Source: Proteles cristata cristata
Lineage: Eukaryota; Chordata; Mammalia; Carnivora; Hyaenidae
Length of the DNA: 64,000 nucleotides
Direction of reading: 5' to 3'
Assembly (NCBI GenBank): GCA_017311185.1
Contig: JAESUZ010003883.1
Span: 806,001 to 870,000, forward strand
Below are positions 32,961 to 44,921 of the stretch, in pieces. The stretch's first letter is position 1. The number at the start of each line of letters is the position of its first letter. A program made the position numbers and the translations under genes. The notes beneath the pieces were generated by a model. It was not told the DNA's origin. It ran no database searches and was given only the letters and a program-made list of their open reading frames with translations.

Positions 32961-35484
32961 ACAAATGAAAGTGAAGTAGTGAGTGGGGTGATCTCATTCA
33001 GGAAGATAATAAAGAAAATAAAGAGGCTCCAACACTGAATTTTAGGAGCTGCCACCAGAGATGAAGTAGTAAAGGATACAAAAATAAATGGCAGAGATCA
33101 AATGGGGAGAAAAATCCAGGAAAAGGAATATGGAAGGAACCTCCAAAAGAGTCCTGTAATGCCATGAGCTTCAGAGAAGTCAGGGAGAATGTGGGCCCCA
33201 AATACCACATGACTCAATGAGAAACTGGTCATTTGTGATTTTCAGGAGTACAGGTAGAGTGGAAGAGTAGAGACAGGAATTAAGAAACTCTTAGAAAGGG
33301 GAGCATGAAAACAGCATAGTAGAGTGAAAAAAATAACACCAATTGGTAAAAGCAATACAGAAAATAACAGAAAGGTACCTAGGAGTAGTATATCAGTCAA
33401 ATGAAGGATTATTTACTAGTTTATTTGTTGATTATTTACAGAGGGAGAAACAAACATATTTCAACACAGAGGGAAAGAGCCATTGTTACAGAGGGTAATG
33501 AAGACGCTGCTGGGAAAAGAGTTAAGTCACACCAGTGAGGATTTATTCTTTCTAGTCTGGCTTATTTTTGGTCCTGCATATTACCTAGTAGAGAGGCAAA
33601 CCAGAGCAGAGCTAAGGCTTGTGAGTAGTGTTAAGTGAGCTCAGTAGTGGGTATTTGTCATATTTTGTCATTTGGCATCTTTTAATGACTTTCTCTGTTT
33701 TGTTAATTCCGTACATCAGAAGACAGCGCTCACCAACTCAGACTCTGTGGCAGCTGGATTTAAGGCATATTATAATCTAGAGTCATGAATCGCACACTTA
33801 AGTTCAGGGAATGTGTATGGTGCTGTCCTTAAACAGTCAAAGTTGAGGAGGTGTCACTTTTGAGCTACAGCAGGCTAATGATTGTATAGGGATCATGTTC
33901 TGGGTTCAGTGGCTGTGAAGCAAGATGCGATCCCTTTGCCAGAGGGCTGTGGAAACATGCTTGCTGGCAGTTCTGCAGGGCGGCTTACCTGTAGCTTCCA
34001 ATTGTTGACCTATTGAGAGAGCTTGTGTACCCCATCCTCCATGGTCTTTCACTCCTTTTCTGCTTGAACTAGAGTGTTCACCAGTATGTACATAATTTTC
34101 TCTGTCTTAAGCTCCAGAATCTTGAAATACACAGCCAGGTGATAGTCACTCAGACCCACTCCATTAACTGTTAAGTCAGCAATCCTTTCCCTAGCTTCCA
34201 CTCCAAGTACTGGTAGTGATAGAATTGGGAATTAAGAAATTTAGAAATACATGGGAAATTTAGGGCCAAGGGGATAATATGTGTGAAGTGATTTTTAGTT
34301 GATAAACATTTCACTTAATGAAGAATCTAAATAAATACTAATAGTGATTGTATAAATTTTGGTTTACTATTCTTCGTTTGCTAGAAACTTTTCAAGATCT
34401 TCCTCTTCCATATTGATGGGATATAATTTATTTTTCTTACTTGTGCATATTCAAAGCCTGTGTTTCTTTGTTTTGCTTCTAGTTACACATCAGAATGTCT
34501 CAAGGCTTCTCTTTTTTTTTTTACATGTAAGTATTAACTTCTGTGTCACGTGTGTTGCCTATTAGGACTATCCTGGAGGAGCCCTTGTTTTCAGAAACAA
34601 AGTGTAGTTTGGATGCTTCAGATACAAAGAACTTGGATAACACTTATTAAAATACTTGCATATTCCAGATGGCTATTTTATAAGCCCTTCCTTAATGTAC
34701 AGTGTTATCCTATTTCAACATTGCTTACAGAGCCTCTGTAGCCAGATGCTATCATTCCCTATAGACGTGGCTCTGTCTTTTTTAATAAAGGTAGAAGTGT
34801 GCATCTGGGCCCAGTTTTTCCTTGTATTTTATTTATTTATTTTTCTCTTTCAAAATTTTATCTCAGTGACCCTTTCTTTTCCTCCATGATTTACTTATCT
34901 TGTAGCTCATCTTACTTCCTCCATGTAGTTTTGTCTTTTAAAAATAATTCCCAGGAGAAATAAATGAAAGAGTGACTTAATGGACTCTGGCATAATCATG
35001 AGTGTGTAATAATGGTGTGTGTGTATGTAATCAAGTATATGTGTAAGTCTGTGTCTGTACCTATATCTGTGTCTATACATCTGTATCAACAGTGGGGTTC
35101 TGGTACAAACTTCTAATTCCTTTTCACTCAAGAATTGTTGAATATCAAACCAAGCAAAGCTAGGAAAATACTTCAGGTTTGCTTTAGCCTGGACTCATTC
35201 TTCTAGTGTGTGAAAATCTGATGCTCTTCCTCTATTTATCCCACGTTATGCTCACACTACCCCTGTCCATAAGAAATGTCACTTCCTTGTCACACTGTCT
35301 GCAGGAAATGTTTGGTTGTCCCTTATGCATTCACTCAAATGTCATAAAGAACACATTTGATAAAAATCACAATGTTCCATTGCTATTTCTTTTGAAGCAC
35401 TGATTTAAAATTTTAAATTTTTGTTAGAATCCATAGAATAAGACAATTATTTGAACTTTGAGACAATAAAAATAGAATTATGTG
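32961..35484. other. No gene; 2.5 kb of mostly unassigned sequence
   Basis: No supported gene. About 35180-35400 has weak L2-like wording. Patches of TG/TA-rich sequence lie at 35018-35090. The piece at 33660-34080 looks complex and repeat-free, but I see no exon in it. Confidence 0.5.
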
Positions 35485-35706
35485 GGGGCGCCTGGGTGGC
35501 TTGGTCGGTTGAGCGTCCGACTTTCGCTTAGGTCATGATCTCGCGGTTCGTGGGTTCGAGCCCTGCGTTGGGCTCTGTGCTGACTGCCACCTCAGAGCCT
35601 GGAGCCTGTTTCAGTCTGTGACTCCCTCTCTCTCTGACCCTCCCCTGCTCACGCTGTCTCTCTCTCTCTCTCCTAGAAATAAATAAAAATATTAAAAAAA
35701 AAAAAA
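35485..35706 (+). repeat. Young felid SINE (SINEC_Fc type)
   Basis: Near-consensus plus-strand copy from ggggcgcctgggtggcttgg to a poly(A) tail, with a good A box (tggcttggtcgg at 35497-35508). An 11-bp duplication agaattatgtg flanks it at 35474-35484 and 35707-35717. It inserted at the head of the older SINE that follows. Confidence 0.97.
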
Positions 35707-35716
35707 AGAATTATGT

Positions 35717-35835
35717 GGGGAGTCTGGCTGGCTCAGTCAGAGGAGCATGTGTAACTCTTGAACTCAGGGTTTTGAGTTTGAGTCCCAAATTGGATATAGA
35801 GATTACTCAAAAAATAATTTAAAAATAATTGTTTT
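35717..35835 (+). repeat. Older tRNA-derived carnivore SINE, short type
   Basis: ggggagtctggctggctcag, then actcttgaactcagggtttt and tagagattactcaaaaaata. This subtype lacks the CT-rich body and ends in TTACTTAAAAATAA-like sequence, the same subtype as the SINE at 44883. Confidence 0.85.
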
Positions 35836-36789
35836 AATTATAAATATAATATAATTTAATTAATAATTGTTTCAAAAATAATTCAAAAAGGTAGTTATTT
35901 AGAAATTACTTCTTATTTGGAACAAAATGTGATTTTTTATATGAAAATTGGTATCAAAATCTGTATTTCAAGGATCTCAGGTGTGGGAATTAGGAGAAGT
36001 TGAAATAAATCCTTTTTCCATGATGACAGCATCAATATTTAAATAACTTTGTATACATCAAGAACTCATAACCAAGAACCATAGAATAAGAAAGTCTTCT
36101 GATGAATTTTAAAGGGTCTATAAGTCCACTGAACCTGTATGATACATATATAGTCTTTCTTTTTTTTGGGAGAGGGTTCATAGCTTTCATTATATTTTTC
36201 TATGAATACATATCTCAAAAAAGTTATGAATCTATAATATGTGCCATAATGATTCCCCAAAGTATCTTTCTATAGCTAATTTTATCCAAAATATCTGGAT
36301 TTTTTGTTGGGCCCTAGAGAATCTCAATACACAAAACAGAAAGCTATAACTTTTTTATATCTTTCCTCTTTCCCCTCCCATTGTTAGATGTTCTGATGGA
36401 GAGAGAAAGAGAGCTGGAAATGCATTCTTGGTAAAAATATCGTCAATGTTGTGATGTAATGCTTGGTTTTTCAGCCAGTTGCTTTTATTTTCTGCCCTTG
36501 TATAATAAGAGTGATAACATATCCCTCACTTTTCATTGGAAGTATATCTACTACTTGGGTATGAATATAAAATAGATCATCATGAAAAATAATATAGATT
36601 TCATACTTCCTTTGTATATACCAGTTTAACATACATACAGGTTTCGGTGGTTCAGAAAGTTATTTTTGCAAATATTCTTATGCCCAATCTCTGTAGGTTT
36701 TGTAGTACTATTTTTATAATTTATTATTTTAATCACTATATTCAATATAGTATTGCAAACAGACTACCTGAATTATATAAAGTGAATCA
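35836..36789. other. No gene; AT-rich unassigned sequence
   Basis: Very AT-rich to about 35900 with repeated ataatt words, then unassigned sequence. No gene is supported. Confidence 0.5.
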
Positions 36790-36950
36790 AACTTAGTGAT
36801 CTCTTACTATGGTTTAAATACTGAGTTAGATATTTTATGTATATGATCTCATTAATTATTTCTAAAAGTCCTATGGTAGGTTATTGTTTCTCTTATATTA
36901 GAAATGAAGCAACAAATTTAGAGAGTCAAAATTATTGTCCTATATGACAT
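36790..36950 (-). repeat. Probable MIR SINE, ancient
   Basis: gatatgatctcattaattat-like wording at the core, then tcctatggtaggttattg and agaaatgaagcaacaaattta, follow the MIR reverse complement loosely. Confidence 0.55.
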
Positions 36951-37998
36951 TTCTGCAAGTTTGAAATATTTGAAAACTAAATTGAATTGGTTTTTTTCAT
37001 TAAAATATTTTGAATGCAGTTTATTTAAATATGAAAGCCAGCAAAAAGATACTTATTGAACCTTTTTTATATTTTCCAGAATTAGTAATTAACTGAAGCT
37101 TAATATGTTATAATACAATTGTGAAAGAATAAGAGCTTTTATGAGTGAGGGTTTAATTTGCAGTCATCAATTATTCTAAGGTATAGGATCACCAATTAAC
37201 TAGTTCCAAGTTTTCTCTTTTTTCTCCAAGTTTTGCCTTACACTGCAGAATATTGCAGTGGTGCTACTGAAATTTCAAACTTTGGGTGTGTGTGTGCTAA
37301 GGCTGCCTATGGTTTGCAAAGAGTTCACATATGTTTTTTATCCTATTAGGGAGAGAAGAACAATTGTTTCATGGAGCAGGTAAGAAAAAGATATTACTGG
37401 AAAGGGTATTTGAAGAATGAAGCTGTGAATGGCATTTTGCCTTTGCTTTCAGTGGTGTTGGTGACATCCGAAAGAGCAAGAATAGCATTGACTAATTTTA
37501 TCTCCTAGTTCACAGTTTTTATCATGTATCTTTTTTGTTTGCTATTCTGCTACATCAGTGAATTATACTTCTGCACCTTTTTCTGGGTAATTACAGAGTA
37601 AATGCAAGTTAGATTATGAGAGCTATTATAATCTTGTCAGTATGTTTGGCTAAAGTCTTTTTATTTAATACTTTGTGTGTGTGTGTGTGTGATGACTTTT
37701 CAAAGGACTGCATCTTTTAAATATTGTTATTCTTCATTGACCTAATGATGGAGCGAAACACCAAAAAATTAGACTATTTGGAGAATAGTAAAAAATATTT
37801 TTTGAGATTTAAAAAAAAAATCACTGAACTGCAGTGAGTAATATTCTTTTATAGTTTCACAAAGACTTTTAAGTGTTTTTTCCTGTTAATGATCTAAAGT
37901 TATAGGCAGCTATCTATATTCAGATATCTAAGTGCATTTGAGGAGCTCATGCCAAAATTGATTGACAATTGTTAGTTACAGAGTTTTGAAGAGTACCA
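36951..37998. other. No gene; unassigned sequence with a short (TG)n
   Basis: No supported gene. A (TG)9 array lies at 37674-37691. Confidence 0.5.
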
Positions 37999-38205
37999 GG
38001 GTCACCTGGGTGGCTCAGTTGGTTGAGTGTCTTGACTCTTGATTTTGCCTCAGGTCATGATCTCACAGTTTAGGGTTCAAGCCTTTAGTTGAGCACAGGG
38101 CTTGCTTGGGATTCTCTCTTACCCTTTCTCTCTGTCCCTCCCCAACTCACATGCTTTCTCTTCCTCTCAAAATAAATAAATAAACTTTAAAAAATAGAGT
38201 ATCAA
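37999..38205 (+). repeat. tRNA-derived carnivore SINE
   Basis: Plus-strand head gggtcacctgggtggctcag, tRNA part, CT-rich body and AATAAATAAATAAA tail. Flanking copies agagtacca (37990-37998) and agagtatca (38206-38214) are its target duplication with one mismatch. Confidence 0.93.
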
Positions 38206-38272
38206 ACATACTTTTAAGCTGAGTATCTCAGATAGTAACTCAGCTCAAATAACAACCTACATTTATTAATAT

Positions 38273-38845
38273 TGTTGTGCCCAATTCGCGAGGCCCCAGA
38301 GACCACCAAGGAGCCAACACAAATGCAAGTACAAAAGGGTCTTTATTACAAGCCCGAGCAGGGGCTCACCCCTCTACCAGTGTTGTGGCAGCAAGGTGAA
38401 GTGAAGAACAATAGCAAACAGGGTTTTTAAGGAGTAAGGGATGGGGGTGTTACAGTACGTATAGCATCATCACATAAGCACCAATTACAGTTGTACAGCA
38501 CCCATGGTAACAGCTTTGACCATTCAGTATCTGTGAGGTGTTCATTACTTATGGTGGGACCCAATCAAGACTTGTGACAATCCTTTGAAAATGACCAATT
38601 ATGAGGTGAGTTCAAAGGGCCCACGTGGGGTTCAGACAAGAGGGGAGAAATTGGCTAGTTTGTATAAAGTAACTGTTTGCAGTTCCCAGCCTTGACTCAG
38701 ACCATAGGAATGTTTTTTTGATTAGCTGATCTGAGGGCGGTCCGAGGATGGCTTTAGCCTTGAACAGTCTGAGGCTTTTCCTGGAACTGGGGCTACGTGC
38801 AGCCCGAGGTTACTCTTAATGGAGGACTTAATTTTAGGCTCTTCA
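38273..38845 (-). mobile_element. Solo LTR, gammaretrovirus-like (ERV class I), perfect 4-bp target duplication
   Basis: 573 bp; on the minus strand it begins TGAAGAGCC and ends GGGCACAACA. It has a TATA-like TTAAAAA (plus 38424-38430), an AATAAA signal (plus 38342-38347) and a U5 with CTCCTTGGTGGTCT. The flanks are atat at 38269-38272 and atat at 38846-38849. Shared ends and U5 motif point to the same broad group as the LTR at 3537-3978, but U3 differs in length and sequence. No internal region is attached. An open frame near 38722-38904 is U3-derived. Confidence 0.92.
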
Positions 38846-39242
38846 ATATCACATATAGCAGCAAGCACTATGATAGGTCCTGGGTGAGGAGAGAAACTTA
38901 GCACTTACTTAAGAGGAGTTTATATGCTAAGGACACTGGAGGTACAGAGGAAATCAGGTTAAGCTAATTTAGGGGTGATCAGATAGACTATTGGATTTCA
39001 AATAGAGCTCCCCACATGTCTAAGTTATTGTAGAATAGGTAGAGGCTTTGCTACCTTGCTCTTTTTCCCTTACGTGACTCTAATCTACAATGTCATTGAT
39101 GTCATCTGCTTAACGTATTGAATTTTCTTTATATATTGGGTCAACTGAGTAAGAGTTTAAATCTAGAGACTGATGGCTAACATTACTAAACCACTGATTC
39201 TGATGATAGTAAGGAGTGCTCTGAGTTACAGAAGAAAACCTC
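38846..39242. other. No gene; unassigned sequence
   Basis: Nothing recognisable. Confidence 0.5.
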
Positions 39243-39262
39243 AAATTCTTTTTCATTTTTAA

Positions 39263-39473
39263 TTTTTTTTAACATTCATTATATTTTGAGAGAGAGCACA
39301 TTGAGCATGCACAAGCGTGGGGAGCAAAGAGAGAGGAAGTCACAGAATCTGAAGAAGGCTCCAGGCTCTGAGCTGTTAGCACAGAGCCTGAAGTGGGGCT
39401 CAAATCTTTGAAACGTGAGATCATGACCTGAGCCCATGTCAGACACTCAAATGACCGAGCCACCCAGGCACCC
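39263..39473 (-). repeat. tRNA-derived carnivore SINE with 20-bp target duplication
   Basis: Minus-strand copy with head at the right (gccacccaggcaccc) and tail at the left. A perfect 20-bp duplication beginning aaattctttt flanks it at 39243-39262 and 39474-39493, although the SINE body itself is moderately diverged. Confidence 0.96.
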
Positions 39474-39493
39474 AAATTCTTTTTCATTTTTAA

Positions 39494-40110
39494 AAATAAA
39501 GCTGTACTATAATGAACCCTTTTGTGTATCTATCCTTACATACTGGTGCTTTTATTTCTGCAAGACAAATCTTAGATATTGGATTGTTAGAATGAAGGGC
39601 ATGTCTCTTTTGAATTTTAACAGATGCTACAGGATTACGTATGCAACAATATATGAGAATACTTCTTACATTCTGATTCCTTTCAGCATTAGGTATTATC
39701 TTTTTTATGTAATTCATATTTTCCTGACGTCTATAAAAACTGGGAATATTTTAATATATTTACCTGCCATTTGGCTTCGCTCTTCTGTGAATTGTCAACT
39801 CATATCCTTTTCATTTATGTCTTTTAGGTTGTTAAGTTTTTGTAACCAGTTTTGCAGCATTATAGATATTTAGTCATTTATCACTCATCTACATTACATT
39901 ATTTTCTAAACTGGCATATTTCTATCGACCTTAATATATTTTTGTTGAAAAATATTTTTATAATCTATGTGTTTTGTTTCTTGGTATGGAAAGATCTTTT
40001 CAATGCCTAGGTTGTAAATTGTATAAATTTTCTTTTTAATATTTTTATTGGGTGTACATTTTTTGAATGTTTAAGTAATTTCCATTTTGTTTTCTTTTAT
40101 AAATAGCAGT
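39494..40110 (-). mobile_element. Ancient LINE-1 fragment (L1M type, ORF2 C-terminal part)
   Basis: Wording such as ttggattgttagaatgaagggcatg, ctcttctgtgaattgtcaac and gtatggaaagatcttttcaa appears in the order of a reversed old L1 ORF2 C-terminal region. It is heavily decayed and has internal deletions. The 145-codon plus-strand frame at 39436-39873 is an antisense reading of it, not a gene. Confidence 0.7.
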
Positions 40111-40499
40111 GTGTTCTAAAGTTACAGTTCACATCCATGATGATTACCTCCTCAAAACACCATTAGTTAGTCATTAACCCCTCAAAAAAAAAAAAAAAAC
40201 CTGAAAAAAACCCTACCTTCCATCATAGCAACTTCTCAAATTTATGTCTTTAAACATTTTTGAGAATCTATCTTGATCAAACCAATGTGAGCAGACTCTA
40301 TAGTCATTATTGCATAAATAAAATCCTCATAAAATTTCATGACAGAATTATCTCAAGTGGAAATATGTTTACTGGCTTGGAGAAAGATAAGAGATAGATA
40401 TATTCCTACCAGTTCTAATTTTCTGTGCTTCCATAGTGCTACCTGAATTTATCTTGTTACACTGTATCAGAATAATTAGTTTATACTATGAATTCTCCC
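40111..40499. other. No gene; unassigned sequence
   Basis: An A-run lies at 40183-40199. Nothing else is recognisable. Confidence 0.5.
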
Positions 40500-40620
40500 A
40501 GAGCTAAGTTATAGTCTTATATTCTTTGTATCCATAGTACCCAGAACAATATCTGAAGCATAGTGGGAATATAGTAGATATTTGTTGACTAAATTAAGAA
40601 ATTAAAATTTAATCAGTAAC
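40500..40620 (+). repeat. L2 LINE 3' end, ancient
   Basis: tgtatccatagtacccagaac, then gcatagtgggaatatagtagatatttgttg, is the L2 3' end with moderate divergence. Confidence 0.7.
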
Positions 40621-40679
40621 AAGATTTGATACCAATAATAGACTAACTTTTATCTAAGAATCTTGAAGTCAACAGTTAT

Positions 40680-43590
40680 AAACTCTGATCAAATTAGGAA
40701 GAACGCATAGTTGAAGGCACTGGAGAGTGACTGAAGCAGACAGCAATTGGAAGGGAGCTGAGACTTGACACGAGGGTATTACATGGGTAAAATTTTAAAT
40801 TACATTGATATTTATCTTATGGAGGCTAGAACTGAAGCGAAACCTTCAATATTAATGACTTTTGGAGTTTAAGGCTCCTAGGACAGCTGAAAACTAAGGA
40901 GGAAAATACTGGAAATGAGGGGCCCATAGAAAGGACTCTTCTGAAATTTGTTTGTAGCTTCCACCTATATCTGTTCAAACATTCAAGGAACACTCTAACT
41001 TACTGACAAAAAGCAACAGTTGAGAGGTTTAAAGAAATGGGCAAATATATCAGCTGTTGCCTCCAGTAAAAAGAAGAAGGTTTGGAATTTGAATATATTC
41101 AGTTTCACTGACTGATAAGAAAGAAACACTGTATAGTGTGATAATAGAATCCAGAATCTTGTCAGTGAATTATAAGAATGCCTAATATGCAATCAAACAT
41201 CTTTAGACATAGGAAAAAAATGAGAAAATGTCACTTATACCCAAGAAAAAAATCAGTGAATACAAACATCATGGGTGAAAAAGAGGTTAGAATTAGCAAT
41301 AAATAATTTTAAAATCTACAGATTTGTAGGTTCTACAAATGTGTTCAAAGACTTAAAGGAAAATATACTTCCAATGATAAAACAGATTGGGAGGGTTTTG
41401 GCAGACAGATAAAAATTATAAAAAAGAACCAAATGGAAAACATAGAACTGAGAAGTACAAAACTGATCATAGAAAATGTACTGTTTGGCACTACTTATAA
41501 AATGGAGACAGCAGAAGAGAGGACCAGTGAACCTGATGATAAGTCAAAATATATCATCCAACCTGACATAGAGTAATTGTTAGTAAGAACAGACAAAAAT
41601 GAAGTAATGTACAGATGTAAGTAAACCTTCAGCTGTCTTGATTGTATTTATATTTATAGAACCTGACATCCTAAGTATTTATAACATACATACTTAGTAA
41701 GAAAGGAGCTTTCACCAAGATAGTCCATATTTTCGGGTCTGAAATTTCAATATCTTACAAAAGACTGAAATCTTATATATATGATTTATAATCAAAACAA
41801 AATATATATATATATATCTATAATAATATATTTGAGGGACACCTGGGTGGCTCAGTTTGGTTTGAGTGTCGAACTCTTGATTTTGGCTCAGGTTGTGATC
41901 TCACTGTTCATGAAACAAGGCCTTTATTGGGCTCAGCATAGACAGTGCAGGCTATGCTTGGGATTCTCTCTCTCCTTCTCTCTCTGCTTCTCCCCTGCTC
42001 TCTCTTTCTCTTTCAAAATAAATAAATATTAAAAAATAAGATATTTGCAACTTTTTTATGGTCGGAGATTAAATACCATGCTTATAAATAACATATGAAT
42101 CAAAAATATTAAAAAAGGAAATTAGAGAAATTTCTAACTAAATGATAATGAAAATTTGATATATCACCATATGGAGGGAATTACTAAATTATTACTTACA
42201 GGGAAGTTTATGACATTTAATTAAGTTTAAAATCTATTACCAAAATCTCCAACTTAAGAAGCTAGAAAGAGAAGAGCAAAGTAAACTCAAAATAGAAAAA
42301 AAAATAATAAGAGAAAAACTTAATGAATCAATGCTAGTGGGAGTCTAAAATAGTATAAATGACATGGGAAACAATGTGACACTTTCTCATAAAGTTACCA
42401 TTATATACCTTAGCACTTGGCAAATGCATTTTTAGGTGCAGATAATTCTGCTCTAATGCTTTTTGAAAAAATGCAAATTTGATTCACTGAAATTTGTATA
42501 TTAGGAAACAATTTGGACATAATACATGTATTTCACTTGTTTATGTGCAGTTTTGTCCATGATAACACTAAATATAGAAAACATTAAGTTCAGCTGAACT
42601 AACCAGTGTGTAAATATATAAGCACACATATACACACATCTCAAACATGTATCAGCTACTTCACAGTTCATTGGTGTGTTATGAGCCACATCCATCTGTA
42701 TTTGGTGTTACAGCTTTTCTTCTTAATTTACATAACCCTCCTTCCACCAAAATAAATCTCAAAGTGCAACCGTTCCAATGCTCACTTCTACAAACCAACG
42801 TCATATTTTTCAGGGTAAAATGCCATACTTATTATAGTATTTGTATTCTTAACAATTAAATGTGCATACAGTGTATAACTGTTTTCATAATGTTTCTCTC
42901 TTTTTATGCTTTACTGACAGAAGTTTTGAATGTTGTGCCCCAATCTCATTATCCTGATAAGCCCTGTGTTCTTTTATTGCCCAATTTTTCATAGCATGGT
43001 AATGTTTAAGAACACATATGTGACATTATAGCAGAACTGATTATATTCATCTAATAAAAATTACAATAAATAATCACACAGAGAGACTTTCAAAAATGTC
43101 ATAGAAACTTTATAATGGTTAAAAAAATTGAAATATCTAAAATGTTTAACCACAGGATAATGGATAAAAGAAAATGAGGTATATTTATATAGATAGCAAT
43201 ACTCTGTGTGTTTTATTTTTATTACTGTATCACAATAATACAGTGGTTAAATAAAATAACATTCATATATCTCATAGATATCAGGATGAGCGAAGCATGT
43301 TAGACACAAAGTAGACATGAATTACCACAGCAGGCAAAGCTAATTATGCTGCACAATGGGAGTGGGATTGTATGGGAAAGGTGCCAAACCAAACAACCTT
43401 ATGGGGTAATGGTCATGTTCCCCATCTTATGAGGGTGTGACAATTACATGGGAATGTGTATTTGCCAAAACTCACTAAGCTATATATTTAAGATGGGTGC
43501 AGTTTTCTGCATGGATGTTTTATTACGGCTGCCACTCACACGCATGAAAGGACCATAATAAATTTTGGGTCTTAGTTAGCAGGTTTGTTT
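40680..43590 (+). mobile_element. Ancient LINE-1 relic (L1M type) with ORF1, ORF2 and 3' UTR blocks
   Basis: Blocks in LINE-1 order on the plus strand: ORF1-region sequence near 41340-41590 (aagaaccaaatggaaaacatagaac); an ORF2 middle near 42050-42330 (agaagctagaaagagaagagc); a later ORF2 block near 42330-42420; an ORF2 C-terminal block near 43095-43330 (ccacaggataatggataaaag, ctcatagatatcaggatgagcg); and a 3' UTR end near 43400-43520 (gccaaaactcactaagctat). Large parts are missing between blocks. A younger SINE interrupts it at 41836-42040. No open frame of any length survives. Confidence 0.7.
41836..42040 (+). repeat. tRNA-derived carnivore SINE inside ancient LINE-1
   Basis: Head gggacacctgggtggctcag, tRNA part, CT-rich body and AATAAATA tail. 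The short flanking repeat atatttg (41828-41834 and 42041-42047) is a likely duplication. A (TA)n patch lies just upstream at 41802-41817. Confidence 0.92.
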
Positions 43591-43919
43591 TTTGCAGGAT
43601 ATAGATTAATAATACTGAAACTGTTATCTATGTAGCCTAGACTTGAGAAAATGAGCAATTATTTTGAGAAAAATTGGAGTTATGTTTCTCAATCAAAAGA
43701 GAGTTACAAAAATGAAAAAAGTTGAAGAATGGAACTTGTGCTTTTGAGTTGGATTTGGATTTATCAATATGAACTACATACACTACAGACATATACACAG
43801 TATATATACTTATCTATATCTGTATCTGTATCTAAGTATATTAGATATAGGTAAATTGAGAAGTAATAGGTTGAGATATAGAAAAATTGAGAAATAATTA
43901 CAGACATATATGTATGACT
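43591..43919. other. No gene; unassigned sequence with TATC-like words
   Basis: Short irregular tatatctgtatc repeats occur near 43800-43860. No gene is seen. Confidence 0.5.
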
Positions 43920-44870
43920 TAGCATATATATCCTAGCACTGTCCGCTGAGCTAGCTTAGAAGGAAGGGCATACTGGTAACTGTGAGCTCATCTAATGACC
44001 AGATCTTGGTTTTTAAATGCCATTCACCAATAAAAAGTATTGTGGTTCCTGGATGAATTGGCTTATTTCAGGGTTGGAATGAGGAAAGTACAATCTAATC
44101 ATGGAACATTATCTTGCATAAAAAAGAGAGATGGTAACATATAAAAGGGATATTGGGGTCAACCTCAAAGGCCTTCATTAACCAACTATAAGAAATTTAT
44201 AATCACAATCAGTAATGATAGCAATGGGAGTATCAGTGGAATTATATATAATGATAATGAAGTAAATGACAAATGAAAAAATAAAGTATATTAGTAATGA
44301 TAGTAATGAATAATATATGAACCCACATTGATGTATTAAATAAATGAATAAAGCAATAAATATGAAAGGAAAGGTATTCTTTATCATAGGAAACCAATTA
44401 ATAATTATGAAAAAGAAAAGATCAATGAATATTACAATTAGTGGGTTAAAATTTGGGAAGGAACAGGATATTTCTATTGTCTGAAAGCATATCCCCCACT
44501 CAAATTACTTCTTAATTACAAACAGAAAAACAGCAATGTTATAGTACAAAAATTTTGTGTACAGCACCTTAGACAATCAAAGTTAATGTCACTATATTGG
44601 TAAAAACTACTATCAAGTGTCTCCTAATGTGATACACTGTGATATTTCCCTTAAGAATGCACAACCCATACCTAGACTTGAGGAGACTTTAGACAAGATT
44701 AAATTGAGAGATATTCTGTAAAATCATTGGCTTGTATTCTTTTAAAATACCCAAAGTCAAGAAAGACAAAACCTGAGGATTTCTTCTATTTTAAAGACTA
44801 AGGAGATATGTCAGTGAAACATAATTCATGGTCTAAATTGGGTCCTGAACCAGGAACACAAAAAGTTCAA
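43920..44870 (+). mobile_element. Ancient LINE-1 3' UTR (L1M type)
   Basis: ttagacaagattaaattgagagatattctg, ttggcttgtattcttttaaaataccc, aagactaaggagatatgtcag and gggtcctgaaccaggaac are landmarks of an old L1M 3' UTR, best preserved from about 44640 onward. The 5' border is uncertain. It may belong to the same insertion as the relic just upstream or to a second one. Confidence 0.65.
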
Positions 44871-44921
44871 AAGTTATTGCTAGGGGTACCTGGCTGGCTC
44901 AGTCAGTAAAGCATGTAAACT

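Noticed and set aside
39436..39873. 145-codon plus-strand frame
   Set aside because: It runs out of a SINE and through antisense ancient LINE-1 sequence; hydrophobic composition reflects T-rich DNA.
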